Assembly: GCF_014648435.1 (NCBI RefSeq)
Contig: NZ_BMRC01000027.1
Location: 62,001 to 126,000 of the forward strand
DNA: 64,000 nucleotides
Direction of reading: 5' to 3'
From: Nonomuraea spiralis
GTDB taxonomy: Bacteria; Actinomycetota; Actinomycetes; Streptosporangiales; Streptosporangiaceae
Part shown: positions 55,376 to 64,000 of the stretch, in pieces
Numbering within the stretch: the stretch's first letter is position 1
How the letters are laid out: each line of letters starts with the position of its first letter
Notes under the pieces: model-generated
What the model was told of the DNA's origin: nothing
Database searches by the model: none
The model's input: the letters and a program-made list of their open reading frames with translations, nothing else
Position numbers and translations under genes: made by a program

Positions 55376-56568
55376 GAGAAGAGTCCGACCAGCCAGAAGA
55401 TGAATGCGTTCCAGACGTCTTGCAGGCCGTTCAGCCAGGTCTGGCCGAGCGGCGACAGGAAGAGCGCGACCCCCATGGTGATCAGCGCGGTGATCACGAG
55501 CAGCAGGAGCTGGGAGGTGGTGATGCGGCTGCGGTAGAGCCTGCTCACGCCCTTGGCGTCGATGAGCTTGCTGCCGATGATCAGCCGGGTCAGGAAGGTG
55601 CTGGCCATGCCGGAACGGCCCTTGTCGAGGAACTCCTCAAGGGTGCCGTGGGTGCCGACCGCGACGATCAGCTCGGCGCCCTTGTCGTCGGCCAGGAGCA
55701 TCGCGATGTCCTCGCTGGTGCCCGTGGCCGGGAAGATGACCGCCTCGCGGCCGAGCTGGTGCACCCGTTCCAGGCCGGGCGCGCGCCCGTCGCGGTAGGC
55801 GTGCACGACGAGCTCGGCGCCGCAGGTCAGCGCTTTGGTCGAGACGGAGTCGAAGTCGCCGACGATGACGTCGGGGAGGTAGCCGGCCTCCAGGAGCGCG
55901 TCGGCGCCGCCGTCGACGCCGACGAGGACCGGCCGGTATTCCCTGATGTACGGGCGAAGAGTGGCGATGTCTTCCTTGTAGTGATATCCGCGCACCACGA
56001 TGAGGACGTGTCTGCCCTCCATCGGGGTGCGGATCTCAGGCACGCCGACTCCGTCGATGAGAAGCTTGCCCTCACCGCGGACGTACTCCATCGTGTTGAC
56101 GGCGAAAGCCTCGATCTGGACGGCCAGCCCGGCGCGGGCCTCGGCCATGGCGGCCTCGACGGCTTCGGTCGTCTGCTCGTCGCCCTTGCCCACGACGTCG
56201 TCGTCGAGGTAGATCACGCCCTCGTGGACACGGATGACGTCGCCGTCCTTGACCCGCTCGAACAGCTCGGGATTGGCGTTGTCGACGAACGGCACGCTCG
56301 CGTCCAGCAAAATCTGGGGCCCCAGGTTGGGGTAACGGCCGCTGATGCCCGAGGCGACGTTCACCACGGCCGCCGCGCCGCACGCGACGAGCGCCTCCGC
56401 GCTGACCCGGTCAACGTCAACATGGTCGATAATCGCGATTTCCCCGGGCTGGAGGCGTTTCGTGAGCCTCTTGGTACGCCGGTCGATTCTCGCCACTGCC
56501 GTTACACCGGGAAGGTCCCCGACCTTCCTGCCACGGAGGCCCGGCAACTTGCTCCCCGGAACCTTCAT
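55372..56568 (-). CDS. steA: SteA cytokinetic ring-associated protein
   Basis: The 398-residue protein has a thiamine pyrophosphokinase-like core with VGVDGGADALLEAGYLP and GDFDSVS, an upstream domain of unknown fold, and two C-terminal hydrophobic segments. In corynebacteria SteA and SteB form a complex that controls the septal hydrolase RipA. The ATG at 56568 is chosen because AGGA is eight bases upstream; starts at 56577 and 56607 are also in frame. Co-translated with steB. Confidence 0.9.
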   Translation of the reverse strand: MKVPGSKLPGLRGRKVGDLPGVTAVARIDRRTKRLTKRLQPGEIAIIDHVDVDRVSAEALVACGAAAVVNVASGISGRYPNLGPQILLDASVPFVDNANPELFERVKDGDVIRVHEGVIYLDDDVVGKGDEQTTEAVEAAMAEARAGLAVQIEAFAVNTMEYVRGEGKLLIDGVGVPEIRTPMEGRHVLIVVRGYHYKEDIATLRPYIREYRPVLVGVDGGADALLEAGYLPDVIVGDFDSVSTKALTCGAELVVHAYRDGRAPGLERVHQLGREAVIFPATGTSEDIAMLLADDKGAELIVAVGTHGTLEEFLDKGRSGMASTFLTRLIIGSKLIDAKGVSRLYRSRITTSQLLLLVITALITMGVALFLSPLGQTWLNGLQDVWNAFIFWLVGLFS

Positions 56569-56641
56569 CAAGACCATCCTGCCAGAGGGAAACAGCGCGG
56601 AGGCCAAGCACTACACGGCGTGTCCACTATGTCACACCGAA

Positions 56642-58351
56642 TCACCTGTCGGCCGCTGCCAGCCCCAGCAGCTCCTCCGCGTGGGCCCGGCCCAGCTCGG
56701 AGTCCTCCAGACCGGCCAGCATGCGGGACAGTTCGCGTACGCGTCCCTCGTGGTTGAGCGTGACGACGCCGCTGCGTACGACGCTGCCGTCGCTCGCCTT
56801 CTCGACGACCAGATGCTGGTCGGCGAAGGCGGCGACCTGGGGAAGGTGGGTGACGACTATCACCTGCGCGGTGCGCGCCAGCCTGGCCAGCCGCCGCCCG
56901 ATCTCGACCGCGGCCTTGCCACCGACCCCCGCGTCGACCTCGTCGAACACGAACGTCGGCACCGGATCGGCACCGGCGAACACGACCTCGATGGCGAGCA
57001 TGACCCGGCTCAGCTCACCGCCGGAGGCGCCCTTGTTGAGCGGCAGCGGCGGGGCGGCCGGGTGGGCGGCCATCCGCAGCTCCACCTCGTCGACGCCCTC
57101 CGGGCCGAACTCGTCGCTTTGGGTGAGCTGGACCACGACCCTGGCGTGGGGCATGGCCAGCGCGGTCAGCTCCTCGGTCACGGCCTGGCCGAACCGCTCG
57201 GCGGCGGTCTCGCGCACCTTGGTGAGCTCGGCGGCCAGGGTGGTGAGCTTGGCGGTGAGCTCCTCGTACTCGCGGGTGAGTTCCTCGATGCGCTCGTCGT
57301 CGCCTTCGAGCTCGGTCAGGCGGGTGGCCGCCTGCTGGGCCCAGGCCAGCACCCCGGCGCTGTCCTCGGCGTACTTCCTGATCAGGCTGGACAACACGGA
57401 CCGGCGCTCCTGCACCGCCGCGAGACGGCCCGGATCGGACTCGATGGACTCGGCGTAAGCCGCCAGGTCGGTGGCCACGTCGGAGATGAGGTAGCCGGCC
57501 TCGGCGAGCCGGTCGGCCACGCCGGCGAGCTGGGCGTCGTAGTCGCGCACGGCCTCGACGGCCGCGCGGGCCTCGCCGAGCAGCGAGACCACGTCGCGGG
57601 CGCCGCCCGCGGCTTCCATCGGGTCGCCGAGCAGCGCGGTGTGGGACGTGGTCGCGGCGCTGCGCAGCGCGTCGGCATGGGAGAGGCGCTCCTCCTCCTC
57701 CCGCAGGCCGACGTCCTCGCCCGGCTTGGGGTCGACCTTCTCGATCTCCTCCAGGCCGAACCGCAGCAGGTCGGCCTCCTGAGCGCGTTCTCTGGCCTTG
57801 GTGGTCAGCTCGTCGAGCAGCGCCCCCACCTGCTTGTGCCGTTTGTACGCCTGTGAGTACGCCCGCAACGGCTTGACCAGCTCGTTGCCCGCATAGCGGT
57901 CGAGCGCGCCGCGCTGCCTGGCGGCCTGCAGCAGCCGCTGCTGGTCCATCTGCCCGTGCACCGCCACCAGGTCGTCGGCCAGGTAGGTCAGCGTGCCGAC
58001 GGGCACCGTACGGCCCCCGAGCCAGGCCCTGGAGCGGCCCTCGGCCGAGACGGCGCGGGAGATGATCAGCTCGCCGTCCTCGACCTCACCGCCGATGTCC
58101 TCGACCTGCTGGGCGACCCGGCCGCCGGACTCGATGACGAGCGTGCCCTCGACGGTCGCCCGGTCGGCTCCCGGACGGATGCGCGAGGGGTCGGCCCGCC
58201 CGCCGAACAGCAGCCCGAGCCCCGTGACGACCATCGTCTTACCCGCGCCGGTCTCGCCGGTGACCACGTTGAAGCCCGGCGAAAGCTCGAGAACGGCCTC
58301 GTCGATGACGCCGAGCCCCTGGATGCGGACCTCCTCGACCCTTGGTCGCAC
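56642..58351 (-). CDS. recN: DNA repair protein RecN
   Basis: The 569-residue SMC-like ATPase for double-strand break repair has Walker A GETGAGKT (32-39), a split coiled coil in the middle (about 160-360) and the C-terminal signature KGASGGELSRVMLA with Walker B VFDEVDAGVGG. The GTG at 58351 has GGGAG upstream. It stands between nadK and steA, the order I recall from mycobacteria (tlyA, ppnK, recN, then Rv1697). Confidence 0.95.
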   Translation of the reverse strand: MRPRVEEVRIQGLGVIDEAVLELSPGFNVVTGETGAGKTMVVTGLGLLFGGRADPSRIRPGADRATVEGTLVIESGGRVAQQVEDIGGEVEDGELIISRAVSAEGRSRAWLGGRTVPVGTLTYLADDLVAVHGQMDQQRLLQAARQRGALDRYAGNELVKPLRAYSQAYKRHKQVGALLDELTTKARERAQEADLLRFGLEEIEKVDPKPGEDVGLREEEERLSHADALRSAATTSHTALLGDPMEAAGGARDVVSLLGEARAAVEAVRDYDAQLAGVADRLAEAGYLISDVATDLAAYAESIESDPGRLAAVQERRSVLSSLIRKYAEDSAGVLAWAQQAATRLTELEGDDERIEELTREYEELTAKLTTLAAELTKVRETAAERFGQAVTEELTALAMPHARVVVQLTQSDEFGPEGVDEVELRMAAHPAAPPLPLNKGASGGELSRVMLAIEVVFAGADPVPTFVFDEVDAGVGGKAAVEIGRRLARLARTAQVIVVTHLPQVAAFADQHLVVEKASDGSVVRSGVVTLNHEGRVRELSRMLAGLEDSELGRAHAEELLGLAAADR

Positions 58352-58441
58352 TGCCCACTCCCGTCACTGCCGTGCCTGATGGCCGGGGTGTCTCCGGTCA
58401 CTGTTGCCCACGTGATCCTACGCGGTCTGCCCCCCATTCAT

Positions 58442-59340
58442 TCAGGGTCGCACTCTCCCGCGCCATCCCTGAACCGGTAGTTCGAACTTGGCGACCAGCC
58501 GGTCGGTGAACGGCGCGCCGGTGGCCTCCACGCCGTGCAGGCGGGCCAGGCGTACCGGCTCGGCGCCCCGGCGAACCTCCACGCGCGAACCCGAGGGCAG
58601 CTCGAAACGGCGGCGTCCGTCGCACCACAGGACGCCGCCCGGAGTGTCCGGCAGGATCTCCACGGCCATCGTGGACCGGGGCGAGACCACCAGCGGCCGG
58701 GCGAACAGCGCGTGGGCACTGATCGGCACCAGGAGCAGCGCCTCCACCTCCGGCCAGACCACCGGCCCGCCGGCCGAGAACGCGTATGCGGTCGAACCCG
58801 TAGGAGTGGCGCATATCACGCCGTCGCAGCCCCACCGGGACAGCGGCCGCCCGTCGATCTCGGCGACCACCTCCAGCATGCGTTCCTGCTTTTCCACGGT
58901 GACCTCGTTGAGCGCCCACGTGTCGGCGATCACCCGGCCGTTCTGCCTGGCCAGGACGTCGATCGTCATGCGCTCCTCGACGTCGTAGCGCCCGGCGACC
59001 ACGCTGTCGACCGCCGAGGCCAGGTCGGCCACCTCGGCCTCTGCCAGGAACCCGACATGCCCGAGATTGACCCCGAGCAGCGGCGTTCCGGCGGGTTTGG
59101 CCAGCTCGGCCGAGCGCAGCAGCGAACCGTCGCCGCCGAGCACGATCATGACCTCGGCGTCCTTGGCCGAGCCCGGGTCGTCGCTGGGCACGACCTCCAC
59201 CCCGCCGCAGCCGATGTCACCGGCCTCGGTGTCCAGGACACGTACGTTGATGCCCGCGTCGACCAGCCGGTTGATGACCAGGCGGGCGCTCTCGACGGCG
59301 GCACCCCGCCCGGTGTGGACGGCTACCAGCACGGTCCGGT

Positions 59341-59344
<4 letters not shown>
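58442..59344 (-). CDS. nadK: NAD kinase
   Basis: The 300-residue enzyme phosphorylates NAD to NADP with ATP or polyphosphate. GGDGS (70-74), NLGHVGFL (about 93-100), the NE dyad in WALNEVTV and TPTGSTAYAFSAGGP are all in place. The ATG overlaps the tlyA stop (ATGA), so the two are translationally coupled. Confidence 0.95.
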
Positions 59345-60149
<805 letters not shown>

Positions 60150-60153
<4 letters not shown>

Positions 60154-60323
60154 CGCTCGCCCAGCGCCTCGTCGCCCGCACCCGCGAGCGTGGACTCCAG
60201 CCCGGCGAAAGCCTCGTCGAAGACCGCCACGTGCTCGTGCACCGGCAGCTCGCCCACACGACCGAGATCGGCCACGATGGCGTCGACCCGCTCGTCACCG
60301 GTCTCCTCCGGCAGCTCAGTCAT
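60150..60323 (-). CDS. Conserved small acidic protein upstream of tlyA
   Basis: This 57-residue protein begins MTELPEETGDERVDAIVADL and is acidic and helical. Its stop overlaps the tlyA GTG (GTGA), which is strong evidence for a real, coupled gene. The mycobacterial locus has a similar tiny gene between the HAD phosphatase and tlyA, as I recall it (Rv1693). Function unknown; a small partner of TlyA is possible. Confidence 0.8.
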
Positions 60324-60450
60324 GACTCGACCGTAACGCCTCGGGCGAGCGCCCGGGACCTTGGCAGGCGTGTCACACGTTGAAGCTCATACGGGGGTGC
60401 TAGTGATGTGGAACGCTACCGACCGCAAAGGGAAAGAAAGGATGCCCAAC

Positions 60451-60798
60451 ATGGCAAGCGTCGAGGAGTGCCGGGCGGCACTCGCCAGGCTCGTCGCCCA
60501 GTTCGACGAGATCGGCTCGGAGGATCGTGCCAAACACGTGGTCGAGCGCACGGTCAGCGCCCGGGTGTCCGACCTCGACGTGATCTTCTACGGGCGGCTG
60601 CACCACGGGGGGCTCGACCCGTTCACCGAGGATCCGCCCGCGGACGGCAGGCCGGCCGACGTCAAGATCACTATTGTCAGCGACGACCTGATCGCGCTGG
60701 TCGACGGCGAGCTGGACCTGGCCCGTGCCCTGCTCGGGGGCCGGGTGAAGATCGACGCGAGCTTCGGCGACCTGCTGCGCCTGCGCAAGCTGATCTGA
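60451..60798 (+). CDS. SCP2 sterol-binding domain protein
   Basis: The 115-residue protein consists of one SCP2 fold (VSARVSDLDVIFYGRLHHGG, then DVKITIVSDDLIALVDGELD and FGDLLRLRKLI), which binds lipids in a hydrophobic tunnel. GAAAGG lies nine bases before the ATG at 60451; earlier ATGs lack a good site. It stands alone and divergent from the tlyA operon. Ligand unknown. Confidence 0.82.
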   Translation: MASVEECRAALARLVAQFDEIGSEDRAKHVVERTVSARVSDLDVIFYGRLHHGGLDPFTEDPPADGRPADVKITIVSDDLIALVDGELDLARALLGGRVKIDASFGDLLRLRKLI

Positions 60799-61478
60799 GG
60801 GCCGGACGTCCCGAGCCATTTAATGCCTTCATTAACCATTAGGCGACGAGCGAACACTTGAGCCGGCCACCAACACCGACCGGCTCGCCAAGGCCACCGC
60901 CCCTCACGATTCCTCCCGCGTCTGCCCGCCCCCAGAGGGCAGATGATCAGGACGCCGTCCACGCCACGCCGCATGTATGCGCAGGCCCGACGTACGCCGG
61001 TACGTGAAGGCCACGATCTGCTGAACGGCAGAAGAGAGCCCGAAGGCGAGACGAGCCGTCTCTCGCATGCTGCCGGCAGCCGACGCTGAAGCCGCACGCC
61101 GCCACAGTCGTCGGCCTACTGGCGAAATGGCCGACGAACTACTCCGGAAGTGCTCGGGCGGTGCGAAGAGACCCCTCAACCTGCCCTGCATCGTCTCTCA
61201 TCACAGCGGCTCCCCGGCAACCTTCACCCGGCACCGCTCATCCACCCCCGAACATCGATGCCCGGAGAACCCTGCCCACAGAGCACCGCCCTGTGGCTTC
61301 GCCCGATACCGCAGACAACCCCGAAGCGTTCACTCGACGCCGCAGAGGCCCGGAAGCCTCTACCCGACGCCGCTGACACCCGGAAGCCTTACCCGATGCC
61401 GCAGAGGCCCGGAAGCGTTCACCCGATGCCGCCGACGCTCGGAAGCCTTCGCTCGACGCCGCAGACACCCGGCAGCGT
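60799..61478. other. Long intergenic region with a weak hairpin, degenerate repeat copies and no supported gene
   Basis: These 680 bases contain GAGCCGG-N13-CCGGCTC (60860-60886), a possible weak terminator for the SCP2 gene, an AT-rich hairpin TTAATG-N4-CATTAA (60820-60835), and then a tandem array. A 95-codon ORF on the minus strand (60904-61191) has no ribosome-binding site or recognisable motif, so I do not call it. Confidence 0.6.
60860..60886 (+). terminator. Weak hairpin after the SCP2 gene
   Basis: GAGCCGG and CCGGCTC pair as a 7-bp stem with a 13-base loop, 62 bases after the stop codon. It is a possible terminator only. Confidence 0.4.
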
Positions 61479-61490
61479 TCACCCGATGCG
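61304..61490. repeat. 30-bp tandem repeat array (six copies and a partial)
   Basis: Six copies of a unit like CGAYGCCGCAGA-CRCCCGGAAG-CSTTCACC follow head to tail at 61304, 61335, 61365, 61394, 61424 and 61454 (31, 30, 29, 30, 30 and 30 bases), with a seventh partial copy at 61484. The last full copy contains the stop codon of the HAD gene. Lengths of 31 and 29 break any reading frame, so the array is not coding. A degenerate copy is seen near 61207-61232. Confidence 0.85.
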
Positions 61491-62450
61491 CTCCAGAACC
61501 TCCTTGACCGCATCCTCCTCGACCTGCCCCTCTCCCGCGGCCGTCCAGGCGGCGTCGCAGGCCGCGCGCAGCCCGTCGATCCGGGCGCCTTCCCCTTCGA
61601 GCCGCAGCACGCCGTCCCGCCACGTGGCCCGCCACCCTCCGCAGGCCCCCTCTCGCACTTCGGGATAGGGCTGGAGCAGCGCGCCGAGGTCCTCGGCGAG
61701 GTACGTGGGCCGATGCCGGGATGCGGCGGTCAGCACGTCGAGCGGCGTGGCCACCCCGGTGAGCACCAGCAGGCTCTCCACCCCCGCGTTGGACGCCCCC
61801 TCGATGTCAGTGTCCAGCCGATCCCCCACGACCAGCGGCCTCCGAGCACCCGTACGGATCATCGACTCCCGGTGCAACGGCGGGTCCGGCTTGCCCGCGT
61901 AAACCGGCTCAACCCCGGTGGCAGCGGCGATGACCCGGACCATCGCCCCGTTTCCCGGCAGTTCGCCCCGCCCGGTCGGCATGGTGCTGTCACCGTTGGA
62001 CGCCACGAACAACGCCCCCTGCCGTACGGCCAGCGCCCCCTCCGACAGCAGCCCGTACGACAAGCCGGGGGCGATCCCCTGAACCACCGCGACAGGCGAC
62101 TCGGTCGCGGTGGACACCGGCCTGAGCCCCCGGTCCCGTACGGCCATCCGCAGCCCCGACCCGCCCACGACCAGCACGGCGGCGCCCGGAGCCACCCGCT
62201 CGGCGACCAGCCGCGCGGCCGCCTGCGCCGAGGTCACGACATCGGCCGCCGTAGCCGGAACGCCGAGATCCCGCAGGTGGGCGGCGATGGCGGCCGGCGT
62301 TCGCGAGGCGTTGTTGGTCACGTACGCGAGCCGTATCCCCTTGCCCTGCGCCTCCTCCAGCGCCTGCCTGGCCCCGGGCACCGCATGACGTCCGAGGTAG
62401 ACCACGCCGTCAAGGTCGAGCAGCAGGGTGTCATAGCCGTCAATCAGCAC
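61479..62450 (-). CDS. HAD-IIA family sugar/nucleotide phosphatase
   Basis: The 323-residue protein has DLDGVVYLG (about 12-20) with nucleophile Asp12 and acid Asp14, VTNNASRTP, and KPDPPLHRE and GDRLDTDIEGA in the C-terminal part, the NagD/p-nitrophenylphosphatase layout. It corresponds to the HAD phosphatase of the mycobacterial tlyA region. The last about 60 residues form a small extra domain. GAGG precedes the GTG by four bases. Confidence 0.88.
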   Translation of the reverse strand: MLIDGYDTLLLDLDGVVYLGRHAVPGARQALEEAQGKGIRLAYVTNNASRTPAAIAAHLRDLGVPATAADVVTSAQAAARLVAERVAPGAAVLVVGGSGLRMAVRDRGLRPVSTATESPVAVVQGIAPGLSYGLLSEGALAVRQGALFVASNGDSTMPTGRGELPGNGAMVRVIAAATGVEPVYAGKPDPPLHRESMIRTGARRPLVVGDRLDTDIEGASNAGVESLLVLTGVATPLDVLTAASRHRPTYLAEDLGALLQPYPEVREGACGGWRATWRDGVLRLEGEGARIDGLRAACDAAWTAAGEGQVEEDAVKEVLERIG

Positions 62451-62464
62451 AGCGCCTCTTCCCG

Positions 62465-62495
62465 TTGACTCTCACGCCGCGTGAGACTTTAGCGT
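62465..62495 (+). promoter_or_regulatory. Promoter of the TipAS gene with a palindrome in the spacer
   Basis: TTGACT (62465-62470) and TAGCGT (62490-62495) or TTTAGC (62488-62493) are at 17-19 bases. Between them lies the perfect inverted repeat TCTCACG-CCG-CGTGAGA (62470-62486). A repressor bound there would block RNA polymerase directly. Confidence 0.6.
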
Positions 62496-62573
62496 CGCGT
62501 TCGTACCCCGCCACAGATCGCCCTCGCACCCGAAGGCGGGAAACCTCTTCCTCTGCCGACCGAAAGGACGACC

Positions 62574-63011
62574 ATGTCCGGCAAGCTCAACCTCACAGCC
62601 GAGGAACACGCAGAAGTCTTCGGCGACTTCGCCCATGACGCAAACGCGGCGGAGGCCGAGGAACGCTGGGGCGGCACGCAGGCCTGGGCCGAATCCGCGC
62701 GCCGCACGTCGTCGTACACGAAGGACGATTGGCAGCGGTACAAGGCGGAAACGTCCGCCCTCTCGGCCCGCCTCTCCGACGCCATGGACGCCGGTATCCC
62801 CGCCGACAGCGACCATGCGATGGACCTGGCCGAAGAACACCGCGCCCACATCTCCCGCTGGTTCTACGACTGCACGTACGAGATCCACCGCGGCCTGGCC
62901 GACCTGTACGTCTCCGACCCCCGCTTCACCGCCGCCTTCGACCGCACCTCCTCCGGCCTCGCCGCCTACCTACGAACCGCCATCCTCACCAACACCGACC
63001 GCCACACCTGA
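62574..63011 (+). CDS. Stand-alone TipAS antibiotic-recognition domain protein
   Basis: The 145-residue helical protein matches the ligand domain of TipA-like regulators (AEERWGGTQAWAESARRT, then YTKDDWQRYKAE, and RWFYDCTYEIHRGLADLYVSDPRF in the second half, cut here to its core), but it has no MerR DNA-binding part. TipAS domains bind thiopeptides, with a cysteine that can be covalently joined; the Cys in FYDCTYE is a candidate. AAAGGA is six bases before the ATG. Likely drug sequestration or sensing; the ligand is unknown. Confidence 0.85.
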   Translation: MSGKLNLTAEEHAEVFGDFAHDANAAEAEERWGGTQAWAESARRTSSYTKDDWQRYKAETSALSARLSDAMDAGIPADSDHAMDLAEEHRAHISRWFYDCTYEIHRGLADLYVSDPRFTAAFDRTSSGLAAYLRTAILTNTDRHT

Positions 63012-63519
63012 CCCTTCTCACCGCAGCCTCTCCCGCAGCACCGCCCCCACGGCCACCTCTCCAGAAGGCACCGAGCTCGAATCCGGCCCCCTCATACAAG
63101 ACAGGAGAGTAAGAAGGATCCCGACAGCAGCATCCGGCCCTCAGCTCACGTGACAACGACCGCAGACGACCTTCTTCGCGTTCGAGCCATCGGTCATGAT
63201 CCAGCCGTCACCACCAGCCACCCCTTGCCTCGCATGCGCAATGCCCCCTGAAAAGGACGCGCTCTGGCCCCTGAATGACCGCCCCACCACAACGAACACT
63301 TCCGCCACGGCCGGGAACTAGTCCCCCAAGCCCCGAGCGATCGCGACGGTATCCTCCTGAGCATCACGACAACCGACAGCCGCCAACAACGACGGACAGC
63401 CCTGTCTCGATCCAAGGCAGTTGTGTCACGGACATCACCTGATCACTCGGCGGCCCTCGCAGACCTTCCCGCGTCACGATCGCCCGGACCGCCAAGCGCC
63501 CGCCCCCGGCCTACAACAC
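63012..63519. other. Intergenic region with no supported gene
   Basis: No open frame with good codon use and start signals is seen in these 508 bases. The composition is more mixed than in the surrounding genes, which suggests decayed sequence. One short minus-strand frame (63141-63221) encodes a CGRCH motif and is listed as a finding. Confidence 0.5.
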
Positions 63520-63945
63520 CTACATCTCCCGACGAGCCCTCAGCGTCGCACGAACACTCTTCAAAGCCGACACATAATGCCGCTCATCCGGCCGCATGGC
63601 CACCGCGATGGCAAGCGGCTCCTGAGCCCCTTCCAGATCACCGGTACGCCACAACGACAACCCGAGCCCGAAGTAGGCATAATCCTCAGCCGGGTTCGCA
63701 TCCACGATCTGCCGAAAGCTGGCCGCGGCCTCCGCGTACTGGCGGGAGTTGAACTGCGCCCGTGCCAGAGCCTCAAGGATGCTGCGCGACTGGGGTTCAG
63801 CCGCAGCCGCCCGCTCCAGCAACGCCGCCGCAGCCGCCGGGCTCCCCTCCTTCAGCAGCTTCACACCACGCTGGTACCAGTCGTAAACGCCGCCCCCGGG
63901 AGCGCCGCCCAAGGACTCATCGTGACCATTTCCGCCCTGAACCAT
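63520..63945 (-). CDS. Tetratricopeptide repeat protein
   Basis: The 141-residue protein has three TPR units (WYQRGVKLLKEGSPAAAAALLERA, then ALARAQFNSRQYAEAAASFRQI and YFGLGLSLWRTGDLEGAQE, each shown only in part) followed by a basic end. AAGGAG lies nine bases before the ATG at 63945, which fixes the start. TPR proteins are scaffolds; the mycobacterial tlyA region also starts with a TPR gene. The partner is unknown. Confidence 0.85.
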   Translation of the reverse strand: MVQGGNGHDESLGGAPGGGVYDWYQRGVKLLKEGSPAAAAALLERAAAAEPQSRSILEALARAQFNSRQYAEAAASFRQIVDANPAEDYAYFGLGLSLWRTGDLEGAQEPLAIAVAMRPDERHYVSALKSVRATLRARREM

Positions 63946-64000
63946 GCGTGAGGACTCCTTCATCGCTGGACGACGAACCACGCTGCCACGTCGCCGCGGA

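Noticed and set aside
60904..61191. 95-codon minus-strand ORF in the long intergenic region
   Set aside because: No ribosome-binding site, no recognisable motif and mixed codon use; it overlaps a region that looks decayed.
61304..61490. Possible CRISPR array
   Set aside because: The 30-base units follow each other directly with no spacers, and no cas gene is present.
63194..63415. 73-codon minus-strand ORF
   Set aside because: Composition (Trp/Arg/Met-rich) and lack of start signals do not look like a protein gene.

Overview
The window is a high-GC stretch (roughly 70% or more by eye) of an actinobacterial chromosome. RbpA, WhiA, OpcA, SteA/SteB, a mycothiol-type DinB protein, many GTG/TTG starts and many apparently leaderless genes all point that way. 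Gene order and protein style fit the Streptosporangiaceae (for example Nonomuraea-like), but that family call is an inference. The region is core chromosome with small accessory insertions. I saw no insertion sequence, prophage, CRISPR array, rRNA or tRNA.

Left part (1-12.2 kb): the 5' end of a SufR-type regulator with a SufR-like operator and an iron box upstream; an MFS exporter; a double-VOC protein; an ABC-2 transporter pair; an EamA transporter; a three-gene operon that looks like hydroxyproline/proline epimerisation plus ketimine reduction with its own GntR regulator; then heme A synthesis (cox15, ctaB) flanking a SanA/YdcF protein and a PrsW-type membrane protease.

Central metabolism (12.5-20.6 kb): tkt-tal-pgi-zwf-opcA-pgl runs as one tightly packed operon (transketolase, transaldolase and the oxidative pentose-phosphate entry). 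The matching lower-glycolysis block gap-pgk-tpiA-secG, followed by rbpA, lies at 31.1-34.9 kb on the other strand. A DasR-like site and a second palindrome sit in the gap promoter. Between the two blocks (20.6-31 kb) is an accessory zone: a WXG-like small-protein operon interrupted by tandem in-frame stops, adenosine/adenine deaminase, a methyltransferase, an SDR-TetR pair with a perfect 25-bp operator, a stand-alone double Clp-N protein, an ACT-GNAT fusion, and an FAD oxidase-amidohydrolase cassette.

DNA repair and regulation (35.8-50.3 kb): uvrC-rapZ-yvcK-whiA, three tandem Rieske lipoproteins, uvrA, a DinB/metallo-beta-lactamase pair, psd-pssA for phosphatidylethanolamine synthesis, and a TerC/Alx membrane protein preceded by a yybP-ykoY (manganese) riboswitch. 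In that switch one CCTCC segment can pair either with the aptamer P1 stem or with the ribosome-binding site.

Right part (50.5-64 kb): the actinobacterial block TPR-HAD-small protein-tlyA-nadK-recN-steA-steB continues into a MraY-like transferase, a MurJ-like flippase and a GT4 glycosyltransferase, which together suggest an envelope-glycan or division module. It is interrupted by an SCP2 protein, a 30-bp tandem repeat array that begins in the HAD stop region, and a stand-alone TipAS drug-binding protein whose promoter spacer holds a palindrome.
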